NCBI GenBank assembly: GCA_949825045.1
Contig: OX463820.1
Location: 8,258,501-8,322,500, forward strand
Direction of reading: 5' to 3'
From: Argyresthia goedartella
Lineage: Eukaryota; Arthropoda; Insecta; Lepidoptera; Argyresthiidae
DNA: 64,000 bases
The notes beneath the pieces were generated by a model. The model saw only the letters and a list, made by a program, of their open reading frames with translations. It was not told the DNA's origin and ran no database searches. The position numbers and the translations under genes were made by a program. Positions 50,685-63,515 of this stretch are shown here, one piece after another (the stretch's first letter is position 1; every line of letters begins with the position of its first letter).

Positions 50685-51400
50685 GAGTTATAGTATATTT
50701 TATGAGACTAGTATTATTTTAGTTACTTTCTTAGTGTCCATGTCCTATGGTATCTTGTTGCGGGGGAAAACAGCGGATATTCAAACTATTTTTATTTTAC
50801 AGAAAAGAGCTACTCGAGCAATTTATAATTTAAAACACACAGACTCCTTAAGAGAACTTTTTAAAGAAATTGACATTCTGTAGCTAGTCAATTTATTTTC
50901 GAAAATATACTGTACCTATGTACGCAAGAACCTTACACCAAACTTAGCGATAGCTGTAATGTTAACCTAAGAAATAATCACAGAGTATCTTGCCCCGGTT
51001 TAGACTCGCGAAGATTAGCAGTTCTTTCAAAGGTCAGTGCATTCTCTACTAAAATAAGATTCCTCTGGAGATATTGAAATTGCCATTTGAGCAATTTAAA
51101 AACCATGTTAAAGCGACTTTTCCGAAAAAGGGATTTCACAATGTTCAAGATTACGGTTAATCTGGCTCAACACAGATCTTGCTGTTAATAATTTTGTAAT
51201 TATTTATCGCTGCTTATAAATTATGATAATGATATTTTAATATTTGTACTAGTTAAGCACAAGCAATTTTTAAAAGAGATCTAAAACTCAATCTGTGTGG
51301 GAGTTTCTACGCCCTTCTTCTCCCGCAGTGGTCCAATAGTAGAGAAGTGGCAAAAAGTGGCTGAGTATATGTGAATCTACAGTAATAAAGACATTTGGAA
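50685..51400 (+). mobile_element. 5'-truncated CR1/Jockey-like LINE (copy B)
   Basis: It begins within the RT thumb (TATGGTATCTTGTTGCGGGG; GILLRGKTADIQTIF). It runs through the C-terminus and 3' UTR to AGTAATAAAGACATTTGG. A frame at 50700-50883 covers part of the thumb. Just upstream, 50600-50672 is a scrap of the C-terminus seen in the 31885-33690 LINE (WVELEPIWPRIGHAAKM). Confidence 0.75.
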
Positions 51401-52094
51401 TTTGAGATCATGCATGATGAAGAAAACTTTGTTACCATATTAGCTATACATATTATATGCGTCTACGATATACGTTAAACTAATGTGACACGATTTTTTG
51501 TTGACATATTAGTCTACTATTTATAGATACTGTTCGTACCTCTATAATCACATAATACAGTCTCTGATATCACTAACCAGCTCATTAGAATGCACAAAGC
51601 AGCCGTGGTATGATTACCATGCAGCTACATATATTGTCAAATTGTTTGCAGACTACCCGCTCTGTGAGACTACTGATTTACTGAAGTAGAGGTTAGCGAA
51701 ATATTGGGAACAATGAACACGGAGAATTTAAGTATCCCTCCCGGAAAAAATCCCAGTACGGGTGTAAAATCCCAATGTTTTTGTTGTGGTTGTTCTATAC
51801 CTACCAAGGTACATAAACACGCAATTAGGGTTTTAAAGGGGCAACTATGGTCCAAAAGCCCCTAAATAGTGAATTTGCCAAAAGGCTAATTTACTAGGCA
51901 GGGGCATTTGGACCACAATTAACGCCATCTGAACCTGTAATTACTTACCATTTTATTCTCAAAGGTGTTTTCTCTAATATTGACCGCCATTGTCGCCGGA
52001 TGGCGCCACTGATATTAGTTTGTTCATATCAATCAGTCCTTCAAACAAGTTTAAATAACTACTTGGAGGGGATTGGTGAATTGCGGTTTGTACT
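51401..52094. other. no recognisable feature
   Basis: Mixed AT-rich sequence. No repeat pairing, RNA or coding signal is supported. Confidence 0.4.
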
Positions 52095-52505
52095 GCTGTA
52101 TCGGTTAAGTGCGAGTCGGACTCACGCGACGAATTGTTCCGTACCACCACACAATGGTGGGGATAGTTTGGAGTGAATAATTTGGATTTTACACTGCAAA
52201 ATGTTGTTTACAAAGTTATTGGCTACTTTCATACTCTACCAATGGAGTATGAAAGTAGCCAATAACTTTGTAAACAACATTTTGCAGGCCGTAACCAGGT
52301 TAATTTATAAGTTAGTAATATATTTTTCATATTGGGCTTGAATTATGTTGCAGTCATCAGGATAAGTATTTTGCAGAAAATTGCAAGACTATCTCTGATA
52401 GTTCCTGAGAAAAGTGCCTGTGAAAGACAGATTGACGGACACGCGAGGTGAGTGATCCTATAAGGGTTCTGTTTTTACCTTTTGAGGTATGGAACCCTAA
52501 AAAGA
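52095..52505 (+). repeat. GGGTTCCGTACC repeat, full length, carrying a palindrome
   Basis: It runs from GTGCGAGTCGGACTCACGCG to GGTATGGAACCCTAAAAAG. A perfect 42-bp-arm inverted duplication lies inside at 52195-52286. The copy at 58948-59363 has only one arm of it. Confidence 0.75.
52195..52286. repeat. perfect 42-bp-arm palindrome, 8-nt spacer
   Basis: The left arm 52195-52236 begins TGCAAAATGTTG and the right arm 52245-52286 is its exact reverse complement by my base-by-base check. Confidence 0.95.
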
Positions 52506-52826
52506 CCCATTTTCTGAAAAAATATTCCCAAGAAAGTTATGTTTTCTAATAAAAGTAACTTTCTTGGGAAAGTTTTGGATTTTTCGAAATTTCTTCCTTG
52601 ACTTTCAACTGTAGTCCATTTTTTTATCTACTATTTCAGGGAAAATATCATGAAGCCGGGTGATGAAGCTGTGATCAGCTCTTCTGGTTTTATTGTGAAT
52701 GGCAGTTGGAACTATGCACAACAGATTAAATGAAAAAAAAAAACACCCAAATAAAAGTTGCTGCCAAGTTCAACATTCAAGAAGCTCAATTATTAATCCA
52801 AATTTATGATTTGATTTGTTGCCGAT

Positions 52827-53094
52827 GACGGCTTGTTTGGCCTAGCGGGTGGTGGCCCTGCCTACGAAGCAGACGATCCTGGGTTCGAATCCCGGTAAGC
52901 GAAAATATTTTGTGTGATGGTGATGGATATTTTTTTCTTAGTCTTAGATGTGTTCGATGTATTTACATTATATTAGCATTTAAATCTATTAAATATATCG
53001 CTGTCTAGTACCCACAACACAAGCCTTGTTGAGTTTACTATGGGCCTAAGTCGATTTGTGTAAGATTGTCCTCTAAAATTTATTTATTTATATT
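52827..53094 (+). mobile_element. SINE family 1
   Basis: Head GACGGCTTGTTTGGCC, B box GGTTCGAATCC near 52883, tail GTAAGATTGTCCTCTAAA ending in an ATTT-rich run. Confidence 0.8.
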
Positions 53095-53144
53095 TTGTCC
53101 AATTGATAATATATATAATAATGAAAAAATTAAACCCATTAATG

Positions 53145-53300
53145 TTCTGAGGGGTGCAGGCCTTTGTCCGGATACGAGTAAGAGTGGGCCATACTCCATC
53201 ACGCTGGCTCAGTGCAAGTTGATGGAGAGGTTTTACGAATACTACTACAAAGTAGCGATAGAATCCGGGACCTACAGCATGACTTGTCATCCGGAACCCG
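53145..53300 (+). repeat. fragment of a dispersed repeat
   Basis: GGGCCATACTCCATCACGCT and GGCTCAGTGCAAGTTG resemble a phrase I recognise from many lepidopteran repeats, probably a LINE 3' region. The frame across it is open for about 80 codons but I treat it as non-genic. Confidence 0.35.
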
Positions 53301-53883
53301 GAACATCCGACAGTGTACTTAAGATAAATAAATTATCTTATTGCTACGTGGTTAGGTTAGCAATCAAACCTATACATCTTCAGCGTGAGAAGTAGCTTAG
53401 ATAAAAATGATAATATAAAATATAAAACTATACTCTATTTCAAATAACACTCGTCAGAAAGTCAAAGAGAAACAGATATTAGCAACATTTTAATTACTAG
53501 CCATAAAAGGCAAAGAGAAAAAAGGAAGAGATTATAAAGGTGGGAAAATTGAGTAAACACATACAAGGTCATGACAATCTTATCCCTCCTAGTTAATGAA
53601 AAAAATAAAGACAAAATCTTTTTTTCTTTTTTTTTTGTTGACAGTTTTTTTTTATTCCATCATTGTCATTTATTAACAACGCTGTCTTCTGACGATGATT
53701 CATCAACATTTATTATAAATCTCTCCATCTTATTATCCATTATTCCATTTCAATCAGTCATGCACGGACAAATGTCACGAGTGACATAATATAAAAAGGG
53801 AAAAATTAATACAACTCTTTCTCACACTAAATCTAGGCTGGAATCTAATGAAATATTTTTTCGCCTTTTACTTCGTAGAAATT

Positions 53884-54118
53884 GACGACCAGTTTAGCCT
53901 AGCGGGTGACCCTGCCTACGAAGCTGGCGGTCCTGGATTCAAATCCCGCTAAGGGCAAATATTTGTGTGATGAGCATATTTGTTTCTTAGTTTTCGATGT
54001 TTTCTATGTATTTTCATAAGTATTTATTTCTATTAAATAAATCATAACTTATTGAGATTACTATATGGGCCTTGTTCGATTTGTGTAAGATTGTCCTCTA
54101 ATATCTATTACAATTATT
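53884..54118 (+). mobile_element. SINE family 1
   Basis: Head GACGACCAGTTTAGCC, diverged B box GGATTCAAATCC, tail GTGTAAGATTGTCCTC. Confidence 0.75.
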
Positions 54119-56036
54119 TTAATAATTCCGTTTAAATTGTTTTAGAATTCTGCACCTTAAAGAACCTTATGCCCTTTAATTGACCTTTTGTCTAATGTTA
54201 TCTGAAATAGAGTAAGTCCAACAAAGAAGATGAATAATAATTCTAAGAGATATCAGTCTCACGCCCCAGAGCAATACCTATATACAGAGTGTTTGGTACA
54301 TGCAAATGCATGCAAAGACTCAAAAAGAAAGCTAGTGCAGACCATTTAGAACAATTTGAGCCAAATATGCCTATGGCGAAGTCTTACCGTTTTTTTTATT
54401 GATGATTTATTGTTCTTGGCGAAAATTCCCAGATTTTCACAGTTGAACTATAATTATAGTCCAATCCAGTGCAATCCCATTGGATTATTTTAAAATGTAT
54501 TCTAATAAAATACTTCATATGCCTTCTTATAAATTTAAGTTTGTGCATCTGTTACTTCAGACTTAGTTTTTACAGACCTTTGAAGTGCACGACAAATATT
54601 AATCAGTTTTTCGGACCTACAAAAAAAAACGGTGAAAGCTTTTATGTGAGAAAAAAGCTTTTATAAGAGATATTAAATTTGTCAGAGAAGAAATTTAAGG
54701 GCATTTTTAAAAGAAACAATATGATATATTATAATGCATATTATAGGTTTGATGATAACATTAACAGGCAACTCTGCAACAACTATGGCCCAACAAAAAA
54801 AAACATGACGAATTTCCGAATACCGTTTAATGTATCCTAAGCTCAGACAAGCAGTGCATCTTAAAATTCAAACGCTGAATGTAGTCCAAGGTACCAAACA
54901 TAAAATTTCGATATTTGGACCACAATTACGTGTTTTAACTGATTGCTGCGCAGCGAAAAAAGGAGAGTTAGTGTTTGGCCTGTTATGTCTGTACCTTCGT
55001 AACTACTCAACGGCTGAACCGATTTTAATAATTAATACGTCATTAGATTCGTTTTGATAGCGTGAGTATCACTGGGTACATCCATTTAAAAAATGGCGGA
55101 TTTTGTGCGCACAAATGTGCATAACCTTTTTCAAAATCCTCGAGTGGGGTTATCAATTTAAAGGGCTCGAATAATGTCGAATACGGAAATATATACTAAT
55201 CTTGCACAGGTTATGAATAAAACATATTTGATGTAAACTAATCATCTAAAGATTTTTCGTAATTTTGTCATAAAAAGTAGGAAATAAATAACGTAAATTA
55301 AAAATCCCAACCGCGGTACATTAAAAAGCACAAACAAGTAGATAAGACTTGACGTAATTATTGAGATTCAACAAAATTATTATAGTAGTATTAAATAAAA
55401 TAAAATTTAAATGCACACGGGACCAATTAAATTTAACTAGAGTAGGTTCCGCTTTCATTTAAACTTAATCTAATTTATAAGCTTTCAGAATAATTTAGCT
55501 CATATTACTTATTACACGGTTTAGCTATTTGTTGTGCGGAAAAAGTAGTATCAAAATACAGTTTTTCCATCAAAATTTCCCATATTTTTTCCAATGGAAA
55601 AGTACCCATTATATGTATGACACGTGACTGCTTTGCACTATTTGATTAGCTGCTCACGAGTGCATTTTCAGTACATAATATGAGCCATATTATATTTAAC
55701 CATGCTAGACATAGTCATGTGACCTGACTAGTTTATTCAGATGAGTACATAGATAAATTATCCGTAATAATATTTTCCTTGTAATTTTTTTCCATTCAGG
55801 TTTTTACTACGATTATTTTTATCGGTAAAACATATGTATATGCAAAATACAGATTGAGATAATATTTAAATGCATAGAAAAATTTAAGTCTGGCAAAAAG
55901 AAACATATGAAATTAAATCGTGAAGAAAAATACTAGTAAAAAAACGTATGGAAAAAATAAATCGTGGGGAAAAAACGCGAATGGAAATAAGAGATCCGTC
56001 ATAACCGGAGTCGTCTCAGCCGGGAAGAAAAATAAA
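54119..56036. other. AT-rich stretch without supported features
   Basis: A short Helitron-like phrase (CTCAACGGCTGAACCGATTT) occurs near 55008. No gene, RNA or clear repeat boundary is seen. Confidence 0.45.
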
Positions 56037-56740
56037 ACCGGTCAAGTGCGAGTAGGACATCGGACCCGCACATGAAGGGTTCCATACCATTGTACACGGG
56101 AAAACGTAGAACGACAGTCTTTTGTACGAGTACATATACCTATTTAATTTTTAATGATAGCATATTAAATACTGGGTAGGATTACATTCAAGGCCGTACA
56201 TCGAAACATTGAAAAATAGTTTTGTGTATGTAGTATGTATGTATTAAACGATGTACTCAGGTTAACGAAACTCTGTGCTCATTGAAACCGGAAGTGGATA
56301 GAAATGGAGGAACTAATTTACAGAAATAAAATCAAATATGATAAAAAACTTAATATTATTTATGATAATTCGAATGAGCCATTATTAATCATATAATGAC
56401 ATATAACTGAGCACAAAACTCAATACCTGCCATTAAAAATATTTTCCGATAAGATCGGGAGAGTCAATTTTTCACCGATAAACAAATAAAACAAAATGGC
56501 TAAGAAAATGGCCATACCAATAATTTCTTCTATGGGTACTTCTTTTAGTTCTTGAAAATCGGTATGTTTCATTATTTGTTGCTGTTGCGGCAACAGAAAT
56601 TTCAGCTCTCTACCTATTTCAGTTGATCCGATAGAGCCCGGTGACTGACGGACGGACGGAGGGACGCACAGACAGACGGACAGCGGAGGCTTAGTAATAG
56701 GGCCCCGTTTCGCACTCTTCGGGTACGGAACCCTAAAAAC
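56037..56740 (+). repeat. long GGGTTCCGTACC repeat copy (about 700 bp)
   Basis: It starts CCGGTCAAGTGCGAGTAGG and ends CTTCGGGTACGGAACCCT, with the GTTGCTGTTGCGGCAACAG and (GGAC)n blocks before the right end. It is about 300 bp longer than the 52095 and 58948 copies, so it has extra internal sequence. Confidence 0.65.
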
Positions 56741-58144
56741 TAGACATGCTTACAGCTTACTGCAATGCAGCTTAGTGTGTGAAATTATCTTTATCCGGCT
56801 CGCGGTAATTTTGATCCAGAATTGTTTGCAAACACCTAGCTTGGTAAACATGTTGGACGATTGTCGTTCCAAATGAGGTTCAATGGTAATTTGATTGTAA
56901 ATGCATGTCCATTGTCACTGAATACGTGCTTGTGTTCGGTTATTTTGATTGCACGAACGAAGGGTCATTATAGCATGATATCTACCCGGTCGGATTAAAA
57001 TAATAAAGATCTAATTTTGATTTATCACATATTTCACGCTAGACGATTCGGCCTAACTAGAAAAGGCTATGTACAAGTGCAAATAGTTTTATACATAAAT
57101 ACTCGGCTATATAATAATATAGTTACAGTACGACAACGGCCATTTAACGTGTGAGTAATAAAACAACAAAACAAAGTCATCGTTGCAAGTTTAACCGAGA
57201 ATCTTGTACTGCTCACTTCAAAAACTGACAAGTTTAAGTAAAAATGTAATGAGATCGTTGAAGATCTATAATTAACTTGTAGCTTGGACTGAGAAGTTAG
57301 ACACAAATGCGGCCTGAGGCGCCTCGGAGCTGTATGCAACTCAATGTTGAGTGCTAGAACTCACCGTGACATCTCGGTGGGTGAACACCTTGTTAATTCA
57401 CGAAACTAAACATCAAGCAATGCAGCCTGCACAGAGAGGTCTCTACGGGTACTTTGTTGGTTCACAAAAGCAGTAGACCGTTGGTAAATAAAGCTTTTCA
57501 AAGGGCAACAAATGTACGGTTTGCCAGTATAAGTTTTGACTGCGAAATAAGTTAAATTTTCACCAAATTTAGTGCTCCCTAGTGAATACTAAAGTTAGGT
57601 TGTGTTAGGTCACAACTTTATGGCGCGGAGCGGAGCCGGAGCATGGAGCGGAGCGAGGCGACCCCTGTAGTTTGGTATAAAATAACGTGTCAATTTTTGG
57701 TGAAAATTTGTGATGAAAAGGTATTTTTTGGAGCTTACATTAAGTTAAGTTAAATATAAGACTTTTTGTGAAATTTCAAAAACTTGACTGAGTTTACATT
57801 TTAGTGCACATAAATGGGTTCTTTATACAGAACACAAATACGTTATACGCACAAGATCTCATGTAAACACACGTTGCTGTGAACACAAGTAATCGCGTCA
57901 AAGCACAAAGGCAACGCCAGGAAATAACATTTTAAATGTTTCTTGAAAGGCGGGATAGTTTTATGAGGGGTCCGCGCCCTTTATTCCGTGTTTGTGAGGG
58001 CTTCGCCTTTGCTCCTCTGATTCCATCAGGCGTCGGGAATTTGATTTGTGACGAATACTTGACAAATACGACGTTTTTAATTTAAATAGCAAGGAAACTG
58101 AGATTAGATATTGTACATTGCCTACCCTTTCATGATATATTTCC
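56741..58144. other. no gene; small GC-richer patch
   Basis: 57618-57668 has GCGCGGAGCGGAGCCGGAGC-type sequence of unknown origin. No convincing coding frame. Confidence 0.4.
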
Positions 58145-58147
58145 CTT

Positions 58148-58210
58148 TCATGCCTTGGTTTGCTGGAAGAAATCTCTTTTTAGAGATAAGCTTGCCTTTG
58201 TACATATGAT
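58148..58210 (+). repeat. conserved hairpin motif, copy 1 (LINE 3' UTR-like)
   Basis: GGTTTGCTGGAAGAAATCTC, TTTTTAGAGATAAGCTTGCC and TTTGTACA. The ATCTCT/AGAGAT stem is shared with 60314-60366. I recognise the phrase from lepidopteran LINE 3' ends; this is recollection, not a search. Confidence 0.5.
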
Positions 58211-58947
58211 TTCTCCTAATGTAACCTTTTAAATTTAATATGTGTGTGTGCAAAAAGAATTATGAATTATGAAACTGTCTTGTTTATGTTTATGGCTGGG
58301 GTTAGGATTACACAATATAACACATCTTTATTATACATACTCACATACTCACTAAATCTCCATTAGAATATTTTTTAGAAATTAGTTTGTATCGACTTCC
58401 CCTAATATGTCTAAAGCTTTCGTTACAAAAAGTATAAAGCCCAATCGTTCGCACTTATTATGAACATCAAATTATAGTTTGTTGTATATTGTATTCTACA
58501 AACAAAAAAACAACTTAAAATGTAAATTGTTATATGATCATTAAATTATTTTTTACACACAAAAATACATCCACACAAGCTTCATCAACTTAAATTTAAA
58601 TAAGTATAATAAAATTAACAAATAATCAATAAGAAATTAAATAAACCACCACCGAATAAACTACCCCGGGACATTGCCGAGGCAAAGGTTAATTAATTAA
58701 TTAGATTAACTAACGAAAATGAAAGAAATGTCACATAGACATTAGGTTTTCGTTCGTATGATCGGCTTCTGGCTCCTGATACACAGATCACCCTAGTGTG
58801 GGAGTTAGAGCCATTTCAGTAATTTATTTAAATTTATTCAATATAAGCTAGACTATACCCATACGTAATGGTCCATATCTTAAAAACTACTGAACCGATT
58901 GTGATAAAACTTGCATTCTTATCTAAGTTGGAGTGAATGTAAGCAAA

Positions 58948-59363
58948 AACCCGGTCAAGTGCGAGTCTAAATCGCGCACGAAGGGTTCCGTACCACCGTT
59001 AAATGGAAGCGATGGTGTGGAGTGAATAGTTTGGATTTTACACAGCAAAATTATGTTTACAAAGTTATTGGTGCGGTTACTTTCACACTCCATGTACGTA
59101 ACCAGGTGCATCCATAAGTTTGTATGTGGTATTGAAAGAATTGTTGTATGGGAGCCCCCTTAAATATTTCTTTTATCCTGTTTTTTAGTATTTGTTGTTA
59201 TAGCGGCAACATAAATACATAATCTGTGAAAATTTCAACTCTCTAGCTAGCTAGGTTCTTGAGATACAGCCTGGTGACAGACGGACGGACGGACGGACGG
59301 ACGGACAGCGGAGTCTTAGTAATAGGGTCCCGTTTGGAACCCTTCGGGTACGGAACCCTAATA
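58948..59363 (+). repeat. GGGTTCCGTACC repeat, full-length reference copy
   Basis: CCGGTCAAGTGCGAGTC at the left, CGAAGGGTTCCGTACC near 58978, an internal AAGTTTGTATGTGGTATTG, (GGAC)n at 59280-59305, and GGTACGGAACCCT at 59346-59358. The 13-bp subterminal blocks are inverted copies of each other. Confidence 0.75.
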
Positions 59364-59394
59364 AAAAGGAACGGTCAAAATCCGATATACGAAG

Positions 59395-59875
59395 TGTCTG
59401 TAATGTTAACCTAAGAAATAATCACAGACTATGTGCGCCCCGATTTAGACTCGCGAAGGTTAGCAATTCTTTCAAGGGTCAGTGCATTCTCTACTATAAT
59501 AAGATACCTCTTGAGATTTTGAAATTGTCATTTGAGCAATTTAAAAAGCATGTTAAAGCGACTTTGTCGAAACAGGGATATTACAATGTTCAAGATTACT
59601 TAAATGAAAGGACTGTATGGGGTTAATCTGGCTCAACACAGACCTTGCTGTTAATAATTTTGTAATATTATGCTTATTAATCATAACAAGATTTTTTTTC
59701 ATATTTGTATTAGTTAAGCACAACCTATTTTTAAAAGAGATCTAAATATCAATCTGTGGGAGTTTCTACGCCCTTCTGCTCCCACAGTGGTACAATGTAG
59801 AAAAGAGGCAAAAAAATACGTTTGCTAAGTATATGTAAATATCTAATAAAGTACTTTGACTTTGACTTTGTCGGA
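59395..59875 (+). mobile_element. 5'-truncated CR1/Jockey-like LINE (copy C)
   Basis: It begins at the pol C-terminus (AATGTTAACCTAAGAAATAA), includes the YNVQDYLNERTVWG-type end, then a 3' UTR with an AATAAAG signal and a (GACTTT)n tail at 59858-59875. Confidence 0.8.
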
Positions 59876-60039
59876 GAGTCACGAAAACAAACACACACCT
59901 ATAATTTTTGTAAACTTGTTTGGAAGCCCTAAAAGAAAAACATGTGTGAATATTTTGCTTTCTGATAATATTATAGTATTGAATTGAGAACCTCTCCTTG
60001 TTGATGGCGGGTAATCATACATCACATAAACATACACAT

Positions 60040-60158
60040 TTTCATACAGGCACTTACATTGCTTCTTTCCCCACACTAGGATAACCTAACCAGAAACAGC
60101 GACAACCTGGGCATTATTTTTTCCTTTATCCTCAGCCGGGGATCGAACCCGGAGTAAC
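60040..60158 (-). mobile_element. SINE family 2, minus strand, truncated head
   Basis: CACACTAGGATAACC and GGGGATCGAACCCGG mark tail and B box. The A-box end is missing. Confidence 0.65.
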
Positions 60159-60313
60159 TCAGTGTCATGGGGACACAGCAAATTTTGTTGCTACGTGCCT
60201 AAAGAGACGAATATTATCTAGTGAGTATTATCTATTATACTTTATCTGTAATAATAAAAACAAAAATATTTCGTGGCATGAACGCACGCTTGATCTACTT
60301 CTCCTGTCCACCC

Positions 60314-60370
60314 ATGGTTTGCTGGAAGAAATCTCTTGTTAGAGATAAGCTCGTCTTTGTACACTTTTAT
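60314..60370 (+). repeat. conserved hairpin motif, copy 2
   Basis: GGTTTGCTGGAAGAAATCTC, TTGTTAGAGATAAGCTCG and CTTTGTACA match 58148-58210 at most positions. Confidence 0.5.
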
Positions 60371-60421
60371 CTTAAAAGTTTTCTGAATATGATAATTGCT
60401 CATAGCAGTACAATAAAGACA

Positions 60422-60745
60422 TCATGAAATATGAACATATTTGTACTTTACTACCCAATTGACAACAGTATATTTTCCATACTTTCGTCGTACTTTAGTA
60501 TCAGTCACTTCTTTAGATATATTTTTTATATTGTACCGACTGTTTCCAAAAAATCTGTCATTCCTGCCTATTTTTTTATAAAGATATGGTTTTAAATGCC
60601 AAAAGAATCGCTTTGAAGACATAGTTTTTGTTACTGGAACTAGGACATTACTACCACGGTCATATTTTCTGCGTTGCTGGCAGCATTGTTGCTGGCCTGA
60701 AGCGCAACGTAACGCAGCTCTAGGCCTAAACAGCGTGGTCAGCAT
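60422..60745 (-). CDS. hypothetical basic protein, 107 aa (possible first exon)
   Basis: The ATG at 60745 starts MLTTLFRPRAALRCASGQQQ. The first 30 or so residues are rich in Arg, Ala, Ser and Gln with no acidic residue, which resembles a mitochondrial targeting peptide. A possible weak donor (CCA/GTAACA) follows codon 37; if used, the rest of the frame is intron. Unspliced, the ORF continues with a Lys/Arg/Tyr-rich tail to a stop at 60422. No family is recognised. A GC-richer patch lies upstream at 60850-60910. This may be a host exon, but it could be chance. Confidence 0.25.
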   Translation of the reverse strand: MLTTLFRPRAALRCASGQQQCCQQRRKYDRGSNVLVPVTKTMSSKRFFWHLKPYLYKKIGRNDRFFGNSRYNIKNISKEVTDTKVRRKYGKYTVVNWVVKYKYVHIS

Positions 60746-62085
60746 TGCAGCCTTTGATAGACGGGCTGGAATAAAGCGCGGACAGCAAAGTCTGCAATAA
60801 TAACCAAGCTCCTGTGAACTGAATGTCTTAATTGTTATGTCACTATTTTTTCTTTTCCGGCCAGCAGAGTAGCGAAAGGGTTAAAGGCCTAGAGCTTAGC
60901 TAAGCTAAGCCGACCAACGCTGGTATAGTGCTGTAATCAAACAGTGCGAGTAATTAAAAATCAATTCTCAAAAAAAAATATGGATACAAAATGTAAAATT
61001 GCAAAAAAAGACCGCGCTGCGCTTTTGTTTCTTCCCGCGCTTTTGCTTTTTTTTCCGGGCTGCCTGTACTTGCCAAATTCCGAATAAAATATTTATTCAT
61101 AAAATGATCATTTTGGAAACAAAACTCGACAATAATGGATTTTCACAGGAAATTGCTGGTGATTAAACTCATCAGCAATGAATATCCACAGAACTTTGCG
61201 TGCGCCTATTTTAGTAGCGCGGAAAGGTCGACTTTGCTCTAAGTAGGTTGTCAATATAATGAATACATTAAAAGCATTTTTGAGTAAAAATATATGGGCC
61301 TTAGCACAAAAAATTTGTTTAAAAATAAATTGCATGGGATTTGACGTTTGTTTTGAGGTTAAACACTGTTTAATATTTTTGTGGTAACACGGTACATGTT
61401 TCGATTTCTTAACAGCTTTGCTTACTTTAAGTAAATAGATCATGTGTACAGATCGAATAGTACATTACTGCAGTGGCTGTCAACAAGGTCATTGCAGGAC
61501 GAACGTTGGGCTGAGGCGCGAGTTGAGGCCCACATTCGCGAGTCCTGCAAATACTGGTTGTGGCCAAGGCTTGTGTAGTGCTTTTCTCAAATAATGCGAG
61601 GAAATTCAAACGAAGTACTTAAAATAATTTATTTAAAATAAAATACATCGATGAAATCCAAAATAAATGTCGTATATCGAATTCCCGCGTCATTCATATG
61701 TATTTTTTTCATCATCGTACAGCCTTGTATTTGGAATCCTATTCGAAATTAAAAATAACACCTTTGATAAGTTTCCTTCTTAGTTGCTAGTGCGAAGAAA
61801 AAGGTAGTCCATTTAAAAAATACTACTAATAGTTAAGTTTTCATACAACTATAACAGGCATCTAAACATACGTGCTTAACCGGCAGCTACGCGCAATGCA
61901 GTACAGAAAGTTCGATTTATCTCAAAGAGGCTAGTAAACAGTGTGCAAAGTTGCAGTTTGCTCACTGAGTGAGACAAAGTAGCTTTTTAATTTTGAATGC
62001 CGCGCACGTAGGCGAAATTGCAAACAGTCAACGGGCATCGAGTTATAATTCGATGTTCTTTGGCTATTTGCGATTTCGTCAACGT
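60746..62085. other. no supported feature
   Basis: AT-rich, with several 60-110-codon frames on the minus strand that lack any recognisable domain or composition bias. Confidence 0.4.
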
Positions 62086-62129
62086 CACAGATACTGCTAT
62101 CAATTTCTAGCTTGATTGCAGTATCTGTG
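62086..62129. repeat. short inverted repeat
   Basis: CACAGATACTGCTATC and GATTGCAGTATCTGTG pair with one mismatch across a 12-nt loop. Confidence 0.6.
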
Positions 62130-62858
62130 CTATATAACATTTGAAATAATTGATCTTAATTTATTCTATCTTCTAGCCATTCCAATTGATAAATAATACA
62201 ATAAGAGGAATATTCTGTAGTCTAAATTAGTCGAATTTATCACGAAAAATTACAATAAATGTTATTGATGTTTCAATGTTTATTGAATTTTTTCATTCTC
62301 TTATTTGGAATATTCTCATTTCTGAGATGAAAAGTTATTCATCTCGTGCCTTTGAGTCCCTCGCTCGCTCAGGATTCTAACTTAAAATCATTTGCTACGC
62401 TCGTGATTCAAATATGGAATCCTTCGCTGACTCAGGACTCGAACAAGCTATCGCAACAAAAAACAACTTTGCTTTCTTGTTACACAAATAATTATTTCAA
62501 CATAACTTTAATTAACATACTCCAATCTTTCCAGGCGGAGTAGGTAGGTTTTAGTAGCGCCTCTCTACGCACTTCGCATAGCGGATTACGGTATAAAGAT
62601 TGAGCTTATCTAAAATATTTTTTGTCTTTTTAGGATGCATATTTCTTTCTTTCTGACCCGTCCGTGTTATCTTTATGTGGGTGCCCAGTTCAATATAGCG
62701 GTCTTACGGTAATTGGGATGTAAGATTAAGAACAATAAACGTTTCATTAACTTCTCTTGAGAAGTTATTATAATAGGTCTGAAAATTGAAATAGGTAATT
62801 TTGTGTTTTCTTTACGTTTTAAGACCTGGAGAATCATTTGCAATCATTTTTAGAGTGA

Positions 62859-62862
<4 letters not shown>
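62130..62862. other. no gene; AT-rich repeat-like sequence
   Basis: Phrases such as GGAATATTCTCATTTCTGAG look repeat-derived, but I find no second copy in the window. Confidence 0.35.
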
Positions 62863-62896
<34 letters not shown>

Positions 62897-63515
62897 TACG
62901 TATGTACGTGATCAAAATTATGGAATTCGTTTTCTCAATAACTACTGGACCGAATCGCTTTGATGACCATATCAATCGATACGCCACGTCATGACTTAGA
63001 TCTGAAAGGAGTCTAGAAAAAATCGGTCCAGCGGTTCGTTTTTTATTTGTAAAAAACTGACTTTTTTGAACACGCAACGTTAATTTTGTATGTAATTCCA
63101 AGTATTGAGGGGTAGATGTGGGTTTTTGAGGGTGCTGGTTTCGAATCTTTCATCAGTTTTTTAAAATTCAAAATGGCGGACCCACTATGACGTCATCTTT
63201 TTCGTGAAAATTCTTTAAATTCGATAAAATTTATTAATTATTGTGTAATGTTAAAAAATTGTTTTTTTTTTTAATTTTTAACTTCAATTGAAAGTTGTTA
63301 TGATCAGTTAGGAAATGGGAATAGTTACTTTCGTAATTTCTTTATGTTTTAAGACCTTAAGAATCATTTGCAGCAGAGATCGGCAATAATGATATTTTCA
63401 TTATTAATATCAGCGAATATTATTAATCAAACTGAAAATTAACTGAATAATTTTGTTTTTTCTTTGCGTTTCAAGACCTGGAAAATCATTTGTTATTATT
63501 TTCAGAGCGATGTCC
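62805..63515 (+). repeat. three diverged copies of a TTTAAGACCTGGAGAATCATTTG block
   Basis: Copies start near 62810, 63337 and 63458. Each has TTCTTTxxGTTTxAAGACC, then AATCATTTG; two also have a TTTTxAGAGxGATGTC ending. The spacing suggests tandem or nested insertions of one small repeat. Confidence 0.6.
62863..62892 (+). repeat. (TG)n microsatellite
   Basis: About fifteen TG units followed by a short ACGT-type run. Confidence 0.95.

Noticed and set aside
53066..53395. 109-codon ORF
   Set aside because: It reads through the end of a SINE and a dispersed repeat fragment.
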